A stretch of 64,000 nt of DNA from NCBI GenBank assembly GCA_949128115.1, contig OX421962.1:39951745-40015744 (forward strand), read 5' to 3'. Numbering within the stretch: position 1 is the stretch's first letter; every line of letters starts with the position of its first letter. The stretch comes from Anaspis maculata (Eukaryota > Arthropoda > Insecta > Coleoptera > Scraptiidae). Below the pieces are notes generated by a model. It was not told the origin of the DNA. It saw nothing but the letters and a program-made list of their open reading frames with translations, and did not search any database. The position numbers were made by a program, and so were the translations under genes. This document shows positions 11,632 to 23,144 of this stretch, in pieces.

Positions 11632-13420
11632 TAGCAGTACTTCTGTAGGAAAAACGATGTAATCAAAAAAATTTTTTTGGAATCGTTAGAGGATCATCCC
11701 AGGACAAATAATCACTCGGGTGCTTTCGCGATTTCTGGTACATTTTCCAGCAATATCGCATCAAAGTTGGCGGCTGGTCAATTCTTCAGTTCGCTGATAT
11801 TTCTTGGAGTTTTTGCGATTTTTTTCAAATAAATGTACTAATCTACCCAAAAAACAATTCCGGATCGAATGGTGCTGTCAGATTTTAAGTACTTACGTTA
11901 TACCAGGTGAAAAAAAAATAAAACAAGTTTTATAATTTTTTTCCAACTTTTTAGTTTCTTGGCCGATTTTCACAAACTTTATGTCAAAAGCTCGCTGACT
12001 AAATAGTCTACTCAAATCAATTGTCAATATAGCCAAATTATCAAAAATCAAGATGGCGGCGGCGAACCCAAATAAAAATGTGTCGTATTTCGAGAATTTT
12101 TTTTTGATTTCTAAACTTTGTAAAGAACGACACTGATGGTGGATTCTGGAAGATTCAGCTTTCTTCTGCAATTTGGGACTAGATTCACTTGATTCGCCCA
12201 TTCCACTGTGAAAATACAGTGAATTAAAGGAAGGTCCACTTGTAATTTTTTCCAAATTCACAATAAATCAGCAGTTTAAAAACCTCCCGCGAATCCTTAT
12301 TTCTGGAGCAATTTCTACACACTTGGTAGTGATCGTAAGCTGTGTGCATAGGCTACAAACACCGTGTTGGTGCATGGCCGAAGTTTCGAAATTTTAGATG
12401 ATAGATAACGTAAATGGTGGAGGTGCGCATGTCAAATATCGAATATTCTACTTTTTGTTCTCACATGTTCTGAACGAAATTTCTATAAATGGTTGGCTTG
12501 ATGGTCAGCTGGATAAACACGCAACGAGAGTCAAATGTTGAAAGAGTCGAAATGTGAAATTTTCAAATAGACGATTTTACTTCTTTGGAGAAAATAAAAC
12601 GGTTCTATCCGTTGGTCCAGAAATTTTAGCTGTTAAAATCGCAAATAGCGAACAAAAATGAAAGCCAGCCGAATTTTTGTATACAAGCTCAGTGAGGCAT
12701 GCAATTCAACATAGTCTGAGTTCTCAAGAATCCGGTGTGAGCTTCGGCCGTTGTGGCCTCGAGAAGAACTTGAGGATAAGTTTTTCGCGTATATCTCGTG
12801 AACAATGGCACTTGGGAAGAACGTGCTTGTGAAGAAATTGTTTAAAATTTTATTGCCTATAAGAAAGGTCCTTACACGTTTTATCGTCAGTCCACTCTTT
12901 CTTTGTCAAAACACAAGAAAATTAAAATAATCCAGATGCTTGATGCTGAAGACTGTATGGATCTTGATTTTCATGATGACGAAGTGCCACCTCGTAGAGG
13001 TGTTGGTTGGTCCACTATTTCTTGATTGAAACTTGAAGCCATCAATACGAATTATGCCTGTGGCATATACAGGGTGAAATAAAAATAAAAAGTTGAACAT
13101 TTGTTCCTCAAGAACCAGAATAGGTGAAGACATGTAAATCGCCATAAATAATTCTGATTTCATGGTCATGAAGTCGTCGTGAACTTGAATCAGATATCTT
13201 GAGCCGTTCTTGAAATATCTTCAAAAGACTGAAGTTGTTACCGAAAAAAAGAATTTTTTCGTCTACTTATCAGAAAAAAAGTTGACTGTGTTTTACTTTC
13301 CCGGCCCACCCACGAACACGGAGGGAAAGTATTGTAATCGTGCAGAAAAAAGTTTTGAGATTTCACCGGATATATCCGTTTTGAGGTCCCCCAAGACGAT
13401 TAAGACCATTTTCAGAATGA

Positions 13421-13424
13421 TGTC

Positions 13425-13464
<40 letters not shown>

Positions 13465-13492
13465 TGTGTGTGTGTGTGTGTGTCTGTCTGTG
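13421..13492. repeat. GT/GTCT microsatellite
   Basis: A run of TG dinucleotides bounded by TGTCTG on both sides, about 70 bp. The flanking GATCTTCCACGATAACTGCC block and the TGTCTG start resemble the microsatellite junctions of the Helentron-like repeats at 34791 and 35889. Cys/Val or Thr/His runs translated from it are artefacts. Confidence 0.9.
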
Positions 13493-13871
13493 ATCTTCCA
13501 CGATAACTGCCGTAACGTTGACTGGATCGACTTGATATTTGGTATACAAACATGGTTGTTTCCTGAAAAGAGCCCATTAGTTTTTGGCTGTCATCTGTCA
13601 AACCCAACTGTCACTATCATCAAATGTCAGAAACTATATCTCACGGAACTCAACTTGCAATATGTCATTTGAAAGCCCTTGGAAAACTGTATTCAGAACA
13701 GTTGGAAACATTGCCCTATCTGTCATCTGTCAAATAATAAAAAATGTTAAAGTTCAAAACTTTACCAATTAATTATTCAAAATCTATCTGATGGATTGGA
13801 ACCAGATTTGGCAGGAAGCAACACAACAAAAGAGTCAAATTGAGGCCGCAGTTGCAGCTCTCCACCATTTA

Positions 13872-15732
13872 GTCCGGACGCTAAGGTCAAAATTTAGGGG
13901 GCACCCTTCACTTTTATAACAAGCAATGCCACTTGGCATACCTGTTGCCGAGACCATGTTTGACCGATTAAGATCAGGAGCCAAAGTTGTTCATGATGCA
14001 GGCGCCGTATACAGGGTGTCGTATAGAAAAAAAGTCAAAAACTCGTATATCATTAACCGAACTAGATGGATTCACGTGAGTAAGCAAATATATCCACAAT
14101 GTATCACTCATTAAGAAAGAGTCAACAGTTTTGGAAAATCTTGAGCGGTTCCTGAAATATTCCGAAAAACTGAATTTTCTTCTGAATATTTCATATCTCG
14201 GTATATCAGTGAATTTTGAAGATATCGAAGTGCAACTTGGCTAAGGTGATGGCTAAGGAGAGATTTGAAAGACCAGAGTAGGCTCTTTGTCACAATCCTA
14301 CATTCATTTTGAGCTGAATTACCAAAATTCATGATGATCGGTCTAAAAGTAAACCCTTGATGGCTTGCTGAACAAAATAGGTGACGCTTTTTGGTGAGAA
14401 ATGCAAAAAAAAATCGGGCTATCAATATCATGTTATCCCTCACGAAGAGAAGGCTGTTGCAAAAACTGAAACAAATCAACGCTGGAATGTTTTGTGAGAT
14501 TGAAGCCTATATTCTTGAGGCAATAAATGTTGTACACATGCGTCCGGTTATCAGAGAGAAGACATGGAAGGCGTGCATGCAAAAAAAAATCCAAAATCCT
14601 TATTCACATATTTCATTCAGAAACCCACCAAAAGTTGATGACTAACAATATTACATCCATTTTGAGATTTAGTACCAAAATTCATCATCATCGATCCAGA
14701 GACAAAATTTTGGTAGCTTTCTGAAAATATTACGTGGCTCAGAACTTGGAGAAAACTTTCTGCATGCAAGTCTCTCATGTCTTCTCTCTAACAAAGGGAC
14801 GCATGTGTCCAACATTTTATGGCTCAAGATTATAGGGTTGACTCTCCCAAAACATTCCAGCGTTGATCAGTTTCAGTTTTTGCAATTGCCTTCTCTTAGT
14901 GAGGGATGACATGATGATGATTGCTCAATTTTTTTTGCATTTTCCACCAAAAAGCGCCACATATTTGGTTCAGCAAGCTACCAAAAATTTACCTTTGGAC
15001 CGATAATCATGAATTTTGGTAATTCAGCTCATAATGAATGTAGGATTGTGACAAAGAGCTCACTCTGCTCTTCCTAATCTCTGATTAGTCATCACAGGCG
15101 CTGCAATGCGTATTACCATGAAAACCTTGGGTAACACTGTTTTCTCGATGAAGAGACCTTTATCTTGCTTCAAGGCTATTTTTTTCATAATGATGTAACT
15201 GGATGTCAACTATCTCACATTCATTTGTTACTTCTTCAACTGTTGAGTGAAGCGGAGATACAAGATGGCGCTCACAAAGAAAAAAAGTTGACTGTCTTAC
15301 TTCTGGGAATAGCAGGCCCTGCATTTGGCTCCTGATCGTTTTTGATTCATGAGCATACTGGCCGGAGGACTACAAAGTTGCACTTCGATATCTTGAAAAT
15401 TCACTGATTACCCGAGAAATAAAATATTCAGAAAAAAATTCAGTTTTTCCTCAATATCTCAGGAACTGCCCCAGATTTTTCAAAACCGTTGACTCTTCCT
15501 TGATGGGTAATATATTGTGAATATATGTGCCTATTTACGTGAATCCATCTGGTTTGGTTAATGATATACGAATTTTTGACTTTTTTTCTATACGACACCC
15601 TGTATACGACGCCTGCATTGCTTGCGGCTTTGGCTCCTGATCTTAATCGGTCAAACATGGTCTCGGCAACAGGTATGCCAAGTGGCATTGCTTGTTATAA
15701 GAGTGAAGGGTATTATGCCTTAACATCCGGAC
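13872..15732. repeat. GTCCGGA-type palindromic element, 1.86 kb, TA duplication
   Basis: The termini are GTCCGGACGCTAAGG and its complement ending CCTTAACATCCGGAC, flanked by TA at 13870-13871 and 15733-15734. The arms run to 14011 and 15603. A paralogous copy of the host repeat near 47500 lacks the insertion (TA at 47503-47504), which supports these exact boundaries. A frame MPLGIPVAETMFDRLRSGAK is read in both arms (13926 plus, 15688 minus); symmetry explains it, and I recognise no domain. Confidence 0.75.
14012..15602. repeat. CAGGGTG-type palindrome nested at the axis of 13872-15732
   Basis: CAGGGTGTCGTATAG at 14012 faces CTATACGACACCCTG ending at 15602, with TATA on each side. Outside it the host arms are symmetrical (CAGGCGCCGTA against TACGACGCCTG), so the pre-insertion site was the palindrome axis. 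The interior repeats the block GATGATCGGTC..AAAGTAAACCCTTGATGG three times in both orientations (about 14285-14390, 14650-14735, 14935-15060). Confidence 0.7.
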
Positions 15733-18640
15733 TAATTCTCCAGTTGAGCGTAATGAATTTTCGAAATTTCTCCTGGCCGTTGCCACTCAGGAGGGGCTCT
15801 CGCCGGTGTTTCGACCAGCACGACTCGCTTTTGTAGCAGGACTCCACTCAAAAATTTATTCCTGCTCGGGGATCGACTTTTTTTTGGAAATTTCAACTGA
15901 TATCGAAAGAAGATTGTATTGAGCGTCGTGCAGGTCTATTTTCAGAGTTGACACGGTTTCGGTTTTCCGACTGTAATTTTTTCAAAATGAAATTTGCACA
16001 TTCCGGGAATTTGAGAAAAACGCAATGCAAACTTCTACATGCGGTAGGCCCCACGAAATATTAATTTTAGGTGCAGACATGCTGTGAATAAGAGTTAGAG
16101 AAAAAATTGAGCTAATTTTTGGAGGAAAAATTTTCGAAATCGGATCAACAGTTGCCGAGTTTTCCTCTCTGGAAAAACTGCAAACTTTCCAACTTTTTAT
16201 TCAGTGAACAGATTTCTTGGAATTGTTTTTTTTTAGAGAATAGATAACTGGTTCTTGAACATTTTCCGATAATTTCTCTCCAATTTCCCGGAAATTTTCC
16301 TCCTGAAAATATAAAACCACTCATGCGATCGTACAAATTAAGCGGTTCTGTCACGATAATTACCGAATTATTGATCCGATCAAATCGAAATCAGGTACGG
16401 AGGCCCAAGTTCAGCCTGGAATGTTCTGATTAGACTTTGGGTGGATGATTTTGATCGGAAGCCCTCAGGTGGCACATTGGGTCTGGGTTTATCTGCCCAA
16501 GCTCTAAATTGAAAATATAGAGTTGAAATTTGACACACAGATGCAGTGAAAGTTTTCAATCAAGTTTTTGTAATTTCATCATCATATCTAAAGTAGGAAC
16601 AAAAATTTCAATAAGGAACCAGCATTGCATTTTTGAGATATCACAACAGTTAGCTAGTTCTACCTTTTGGATCATTTCATCACCTTGGAAAACTGACCTA
16701 ACCTGTCATTTTTTCTGTCCGCTCAACAATGGATGCAGGATGCTTGCTAAACGCTCGACTAAATAGAATTTTTTCATCAATTTCCAAATCGAATCGCCCC
16801 CTCCCGAAGGGACACTTCGATCAAAATCATTACTGACGTCTCTGGATACCGCCGGGAAAGTTTTGTGTCGCCCCACAACAGATTTTTTCTTAAAGTAGTT
16901 GGCCTAGAAAGTGTTTTTCACTATTATTTCATTTTAAATGTAATTTATCATTGTTTCGATTCAAAACACCAAGTCTCGATTCAATATCTGAAGAGTTACT
17001 GATAGACGGAAAACTAGTTTTTTTTTCGTAACGACTTCAGTCTTCTGAAGATATGTCGGAAACGGCTCAACATATTTGATCCAAGTTTACGACGACTTCA
17101 TGACCATGAAATTAGAAATATTTTTGGCGGTTTATATGTCTTCACCTATTTTGGTTTTTAAGGTACATTTCTTCAACTTCTTATTTTTATTTCACCCTGT
17201 ATATGCCGCCGGCATAACTGGTATTGATGGAAATAGCTACAGTTAAAACAGAATAAATCGAACAACACCTCCACCAAGTGGCACCCCGCCATCATAAAAC
17301 TCAAGGTCCATATTATACAGTCTTCAGCATCGAGCATCTGGATTATTTTAATTTTCTTGTGTTTTGACGAAGAAAGAGTGGACTGACGATGGAACGTGTA
17401 AGGACCTTTCTTATAGACAATAAAATTTTCAACAATTCATTCCCAAGCACGTTCTTTCCAAGTGCCATTGTTCACGAGATATACGCGAAAAACTTATCCT
17501 CAAGTTCTTCTCGAGGCCACAACGGCCGAAGCTCACACCGGATTCTTGAGAACTTTGACTATGTTAAACTACATGCTTAACTGAGCTTATATATAAAAAT
17601 CCGGCTGGCTTTCATTTTTGTTCGCTATTTGCAATTTTAACAGCTAAAATTCCTCGACTAACGGATAGAACCGTTTTATTTTCTCCAAAGAAGTAAAGTC
17701 GTCTATTTGAAAATTTCACATTTCGACTCTTTCAACATTTGACTCTCGTTGCGTGTTTATCTAGCTGACCATTAAGCCAATCATTTATAGAAATTTCGTT
17801 CAGAACATGTGAGAACAAAAAGTAGAATATTCGATATTTGACATGCGCACCTCCACCATTTACGTCATCTATCATCTAAAATTCCGAAACTTCGGCCATG
17901 CACCAACACGGTATTTGTAGCCTATGCACACAGCTTACGATCACTACCAAGTGTGTAGAAATTGCTTCAGAAATAAGGATTCGCGGGAGGTTTTCAAACT
18001 GCTGATTTATTGTGAATTTGGAAAAAATTACAAGTGGACCTTCTTTTAATTCACTATATTTTCACAGTGGAATGTGCGAATCAAGTAAATCTAGTTCCAA
18101 ATTGCAGAAGAAAGCTGAATCTTCCAGAATCCACCATCAGTGTCGTTCTTTACGAAGTTTAGAAATCAAAAAAAAATTCTCGAAATACGACACATTTTTA
18201 TTTGGGTTCGCCGCCGCCATCTTGATTTTTGATAATTTGGCTATATTGACAATCGATTTGAGTAGACTATTTAGTCAGCGAGCTTTTGACATAAAGTTTG
18301 TGAAAATCGGCCAAGAAACTAAAAAGTTGGAAAAAAATTATAAAACTTGTTTTATTTTTTTTTCACCTGGTATAACGTAAGTACTTGAAATCTGACAGCA
18401 CCATTCGATCCGGAATTGTTTTTTGGGTAGATTAGTACTTTTATTTTAAAAAAATCGCAAAAACTCCAAGAAATATCAGCGAACTGAAGAATTGACCAGC
18501 CGCCAACTTTGATGCGATATTGCTGGAAAATGTACCAGAAATCACGAAAGCACCCGAGTGATTATTTGTCCTGGGATGATCCTCTAACGATTCCAAAAAA
18601 AATAAAATTTATTACATCGTTTTTCCTACAGAAGTACTGC

Positions 18641-19604
18641 TAGGGACAAGACTACAGAATATTGAGGTGATAATGGGAAAAATATTGAAAAAAATTCCGA
18701 CTTCAAGTTCTTAGTGATAATAGAATTCAAACTAGAAAACATGCTCGTAACGAAAAAAACAGAACTTTTCACTTTTTATGCAAAACACCCCTAGAAACAA
18801 CCCTGCTCTCCCAATATCATCGAAATAATGTCTTTTTGAAAATCTTAACACGATTTCGCAGCAGTCCAGTGAAAATCAGCGTTCTCCAAAAATTTTAAAT
18901 TTTTGTCTCTTTATCCATATATTTGAAAAAAAAAATTGTTAATCACGGGGACGCACGTGGACGCATACAATTTCTTTTGAAATCAACTTGAAAAAGGTGT
19001 AGTTTTTTGTGAAAGAAGTTGTAGGCTGGAGCAAGGTGGGACATTTTTTGTAAGCCACTGCAAAAATGGAACTCTTGGAAAACAAATTAACCGAACATCG
19101 CCATTTGAAAAAAATTATAATTCTGAAACAAGTGAACATATATCCTATGTGAAGTATGATTTACTTTCAAAAAACGTCAAGTGAGCTATGGTAAAATTTA
19201 TAGAATGATATCTGGCCTCTGAAAAGCACAGTCGGCAATAACACTTCAGTCACAAAATGCTATGAAAGTGTTATCAGTAGAGCTATTTTAAAGTCCTATG
19301 TTTGAGGCATCACACAGAAGTTATAAATTGCCTTGGAATCACAAGACCTTCGTAACTTATAAATCAACTATTTTTCTGAATAATAGCAAAAATTTGGACC
19401 GAAATATCAAAATGACCTTGCTTGACTTTTGGCCACTTTTTACGGCACTTGGCCCACTGTGCTATGGCGGGTTTCCACGCCATTTTCTAGCATTTGTTCG
19501 CAAATTTTGTATTTGACGCCATTACTTCAGAAGACGAGTATGCGCGCTGATGGCGCACTGGATAATGAAAGGTACCTACTATTGCTATGTCTGTACTGAC
19601 AATA
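18641..19604. other. No recognisable feature
   Basis: AT-rich sequence between two elements; only short frames. Nothing supported. Confidence 0.35.
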
Positions 19605-20536
19605 GGGGAGACAGGGGCTGGAACTAACACGGGTAGGTTGTAACAGTGCCTATAGTTTCTAGAATTTTTGTCAGTTGTCCCTTGAACTCTGTGTGCGATT
19701 TTCATTGACATCCACCTCCTTACCCACATTGCTGTTTTGCAACTGTCATTCAGGTTAGGATTGTTCTAACAAGTGTCCCTATTTTCCGCCTAAAAGTAAA
19801 ATCATTGTGTCGTCTGTTGAGTGATTTTATGTCGATCTCCCGAACGCAAACCAAAAGGTTTATACATTGTTATGATCTTGATTTTATTGGCTATCGATGA
19901 ACGCAAAACAATTTGACGTCGAAATTGCGGTTTATTGTGATATGTCTTGAAATTGTGTTGTGTACCCTTGGGGTCAAAGCAACCCCAAGAACTTTTTTCA
20001 CCTGCAGAATATTATGATCAGATCACTCATGTTTTCACAAAGCTTATAGATTGCTCTCAACAGCGATTTGGACGATGATTTGTCAAATTAATGTTCCTAT
20101 CTTCTCTCGGTACTTTTTCTAATTTTAGAATGTTCCATTGTGATACTTTTTATTCAACATTTTGTAGGTTCCTACTGTGGCAAAATGTTTTTCAGTTTTT
20201 ATATATTTCTCAAGTGAATAGGGAATTAAAGATTTTTTGTTGAATTTTATTAATATTATACCCAATACTTCATGATCTTTTGCAAATTATGTTGATGTTG
20301 AAACCTACCTCAAGCATTGTTACTTTCAGCCCCAACACTGGGGCAAGAAGTAACAGCTGTCTTGATCCAAAAATTTTTTGCTCAGAAATGCTTAATTGAA
20401 TATTAAAAAAGAATAGTCTGCATGGAAGTCTATTGCCCAGTCCATCATAGAAACACTTTGAATGGGAAAAAAAGTTACTAGTCTGCATGGAAAAAAATAA
20501 AAACGAAAAAATGTCACTTTCATCCCCGGTCTCCCC
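19605..20536. mobile_element. Tc1/mariner- or pogo-like non-autonomous element, 932 bp
   Basis: The left end GGGGAGACAGGGGCTG and right end CATCCCCGGTCTCCCC form imperfect terminal inverted repeats flanked by TA on both sides (19603-19604, 20537-20538). The interior includes a small GCCCCAACACTGGGGC palindrome near 20330 and no transposase frame. TA duplication and G-rich ends fit the IS630-Tc1-mariner superfamily; the resemblance to the neighbouring GGGGAAGG element (23145) is in style, not sequence. Confidence 0.6.
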
Positions 20537-20644
20537 TACAATATTGGTGACAACGTAAATCAACTTATACATAATATAGTGCAATAGTACCTAGTATCAC
20601 TATATGTAGGTACTTAAGATACATTGATACTATAACTAAATATA

Positions 20645-21631
20645 CAGGGTGTCCCGAAAATCCACCGACAACGTTCTAGGGCAGCTTCCTTTCATCAAAA
20701 CAAGAAAAAAAGTTTCTATGAACATGGGTCCAAAAACGCTTCCTAAGGGAGCTACAGGCCCCTAAAGGTGGGACCCTGAAGATGGTTTTTATTTGATTTT
20801 TCCAAAACCGTTCAAGGAAAATCAATCAAACTTGTCACATTTACATCCAGTTCCACCAGCGAATTTAATCATTGCTAACTAATTGAGGCATTTTCTCTGA
20901 TGGATTCTAGATCAATGCTGGTTGAATGACCACGGAAAATGCATACAAGCTGTTGTGGTCTAAACATTTTCCCATAATATTTCGTGAAACTTGTTTTTTT
21001 TTGTGGTCACTAAGCCAATATTCACCAGAGAAAATCTCTCAATTAGCTAACAATGATTAAATTCGCTGGTGGAACTGGCTATTAATAACCTTTATATGCC
21101 CAACAAAATTTGAATGCCTAACAAAAATGAAGTTGTTTTTAAAATGGTTTTTCTTTCGCCTTGAATATCGTAATTAAAAAATCAGCATTACTGACCACGT
21201 TTTCATACATTCAAACTCAAATATCTCGTAAACGGTGCGTTTATCGAGGTTGAACAGGGGGACTTTTTTTGGTAGAAAACTCCAATATTTCATAATTTTT
21301 TGTTAACTTTGATGAAGATTTACATTAAAAAAAGTTGAAGTTATTTTTACTCCCACACCTCAACCTGACTCACCCCTGGTGAATTATTTTGAGAATAATC
21401 TTGCCTCATTTTGTTGGGCACAAGAAGGTTAGTGAATGTGTCAAGTTTGATTGATTTCTCTTGAACGGTTTCGGAGATATTGAATAAACACCATCTTCAG
21501 GGTCCCACTTTTAGGGACCTGTAGCTCCCTTAGAAAGCGTTTTCGGACCCATGTTCATGGGAACTTTTTTTCTTGTTTCGATGAGAGGAAGCTGCCCTAG
21601 AACGTTGTCGGTGTATTTTTGGGACAGCCTG
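20645..21631. repeat. CAGGGTG-type palindromic element, 987 bp
   Basis: CAGGGTGTCCCGAAAA at 20645 faces TTTTTGGGACAGCCTG ending at 21631. The arms are matched for about 150 bp (CTTCAGGGTCCCAC.TTTAGGGACC against its complement at 20757-20782) and then more loosely to the centre (TTTAATCATTGCTAAC at 20865 against GTTAGCTAACAATGATTAA near 21045). TATA flanks both ends. There is no coding capacity. Confidence 0.7.
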
Positions 21632-21879
21632 TATACAACAATTCTTGAAAACCTGTGAGATGAACTAACTTCAGCTACAGCATTCGCTCGAAGATCTATA
21701 AGCAACCCACAGAAAAACTGCTTGTCGTAGCTTAATGCAAAAAAAAGGAAAATATGTCAGCGAGGCTAATATCAGTGGCCATCTCAGGAAACAGAGGGTA
21801 GAGTAGATGCAGCAAGTGGGCGAGTGCGAAGTTGACGATGGAGATGTTGAGGAACTACAGGTCTAGCTCAGATGCAGTT

Positions 21880-22140
21880 TTTGATAGCCATTGTCCGCGG
21901 ATACCTACTCCGCGACGATGTGGTGCATGGTCTGGTTCTCAGTTCCACACTTAGAACTCGGATCTTCAACATATCCTCACTGATAGAACTGAAATCTGCA
22001 TTTTCCCCGTCCTGTTCGTATCCTATTGAATCCATACTTTCCTTGGAAGGGAGAAGCTCTTCGGATCCTCTACAATCGCTCTGTTCTTGACTGCGGCTTC
22101 AGTATCCCATATCTCCTTCCAGTGTCTTTTCACCTCGAAA
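21880..22140 (-). mobile_element. LINE ORF2 C-terminal fragment (Jockey/CR1-like), broken
   Basis: The minus strand encodes a W...W..... N..IVEDP......FSLPRK.W pattern (FEVKRHWKEIWDTEAA..., SFSLPRKVW), then after a one-base frame change RIRTGRGKCRFQFYQ, an in-frame stop, and KCGTENQTMHHIVAE. In Jockey/CR1-type ORF2 proteins the C-terminus runs FxLPRxxWxLLNRFRTGxGxC...CxCGxxxQTMxHIVxxCP, and the match is in the right order. At least one frameshift and two stops make it dead. The RT domain is absent, so this is only the tail of an insertion. Confidence 0.7.
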
Positions 22141-22275
22141 TCTGCAGTATGGACTTTTAGCTGCGATGTTCAAAATTGGCAGCCAGAAAGTCTGGGTAGA
22201 TTTCTTGCGGCCTGGGAGGTGCTGGAACGTAAAAATGGTACCTACCAATTTTATGGGGCCCAGTGGCGCAAACAC

Positions 22276-22386
22276 TCCAGTTTACTCTCTGCTTGGCTCC
22301 CTAGTGTGGTCACAGTTAGAGATAGTGCGTCTGTTTGCTGTATTCTAGTTTTGAGAGTAAATTAATATTGATTGTTGTGTTATTTG
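22276..22386. repeat. Left arm of a 110-bp inverted repeat flanking the 23097-27329 nest
   Basis: The segment including GTTTACTCTCTGCTTGGC and AGATAGTGCGTCTGTTTGC is the imperfect reverse complement of 27333-27445. These arms either are the termini of an older element that contained the LINE tail, or mark an inverted duplication into which the later transposons inserted. Confidence 0.6.
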
Positions 22387-22562
22387 TTCTTATTACGACT
22401 GTTATGAAAGATGTTCGTTTGTCGTTGGGAGAGGTTTGCAATTATTTGCGTGCCGCCTCTCCAAGCTCCCGGAACTTTGTGGAAGGTGAAGCAGTAGTAA
22501 ATACAAACCACATAGCTCTATATGGAACAAGTATCACAGGTGAATGGACTGATTTTGGCAGG

Positions 22563-22850
22563 AAGTTGTAAGTTCAAGTCCAAATTCCCCAGGCAATCCG
22601 CAGCTTCAGGTGTCACCTTCGCCTCTCTGGAGAACCCTGGTATGCGCGTAAAGACCACGCAAATGTGACGTGTTGTACTGTCTGGTTTTTCAAGCGGCAA
22701 TCACATTCGGGAAATTTGGTAAAGGTCCCACTGGTGAAACGAATGAGCACATCGTCCGGGACCTGTGCGAACTATGTTGAAGTTCCGGGGAGTTCAAATC
22801 CAGAAAGTTCATGGACGTTTAGGAGCTGGTGTCATTCGGGTACAGTTTGT
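22563..22850 (-). mobile_element. Second LINE ORF2 C-terminal fragment, broken
   Basis: On the minus strand: RTGPGRCAHSFHQW, a stop, then EKPDSTTRHIC, FTRIPGFSRE and VTPEAADCLGNLDLNL. The closing motif resembles the (L/S)PEAxxWLxNLDLxL end of Jockey/CR1-like ORF2 proteins and RTGxGRCAHxFHxW the RTGxGxC segment. It is a separate copy, not a continuation of 21880-22140, because both hold the same part of the protein. Stops make it non-functional. Confidence 0.65.
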
Positions 22851-22929
22851 TGAGCCCAGCTTCGTTCCATTTCTCTTGTCCATCAAAGATTTCTAGTTCA
22901 CGTTCTGTGACTAACGATGGGTACAGTAA

Positions 22930-23090
22930 AGCCTAGTCTACAATATGGTCTCTAGTTGCAAGTTGCAAGTCTCTAGTCGCAAGAGTTGGTCTAGAACCAA
23001 CTTTCACTGCGACTAGCGACTGCAATTCCAACCTCACTTCCACGTTGCGACTTGCAACTTGCAACTAAAGACCATATTGTAGACTAGGCT
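22930..23090. mobile_element. PIF/Harbinger-like MITE, 161 bp, TAA duplication
   Basis: AGCCTAGTCTACAATATGGT at 22930 faces its exact complement ending at 23090. Both sides carry TAA (22927-22929, 23091-23093), a 3-bp TWA target duplication of the Harbinger type. The interior repeats TTGCAAGTTGCAA and GCGACT words; no coding sequence. Confidence 0.7.
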
Positions 23091-23144
23091 TAATACTACA
23101 CGGTATAAAATCGGATAAAAGGATTATCTAATAAAAGTTAGATA

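Larger units (their letters stand above)
13625..16360 (+). repeat. Dispersed repeat copy A, interrupted by 13872-15732
   Basis: The sequence flanking the nested palindrome (about 13640-13871 and 15733-16360) is found again, continuous and inverted, at 46984-47980, and partly at 49240-49460. Landmarks: the GTATTCAGAACAG..CCCTATCTGT block (13690-13725), TGGCAGGAAGCAACACAA (13809), the AGCAGGACTCCACTC block (15833), and AACTGGTTCTTGAACATTTT (16246). The family is unknown; no protein is recoverable. Confidence 0.6.
13070..17199. repeat. CAGGGTG-type element at the axis of 11634-18640
   Basis: The left terminus CAGGGTGAAATAAAAATAAA (13070) and right terminus TTATTTTTATTTCACCCTG (ending 17199) are reverse complements. 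Arms continue inward for about 190 bp, to about 13262 and 17005 (CTTCAAAAGACTGAAGT against ACTTCAGTCTTCTGAAG). Both sides are flanked by TATA, and the bases just outside are symmetrical (GGCATA against TATGCC). The spacer holds a GT microsatellite, the dispersed repeat of 13625-16360 and two further nested palindromes. Confidence 0.65.
11634..18640. repeat. Large foldback element, 7.0 kb, TA-flanked
   Basis: The left arm 11634-13069 and right arm 17200-18640 are reverse complements over about 1.4 kb. The termini are GCAGTACTTCTGTAGGAAAA and its complement, flanked by TA at 11632-11633 and 18641-18642. One sign of the arm symmetry is that a 122-codon frame on the minus strand at 11893-12261 recurs on the plus strand at 18012-18380 with only a few substitutions. 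That frame is probably an arm coincidence, not a gene: it has no recognisable domain and reads through AT-rich repeat. The inner 13070-17199 is a separate CAGGGTG element placed at the axis. Confidence 0.75.

Noticed and set aside
11893..12261. 122-codon frame recurring at 18012-18380 with few changes, looking like a conserved duplicated gene
   Set aside because: The two copies are mirror images in the arms of the 11634-18640 foldback; similarity is explained by arm symmetry and no domain is recognisable.
13293..13607. Cysteine/valine- or threonine/histidine-rich proteins
   Set aside because: Translation of the GT microsatellite in different frames.
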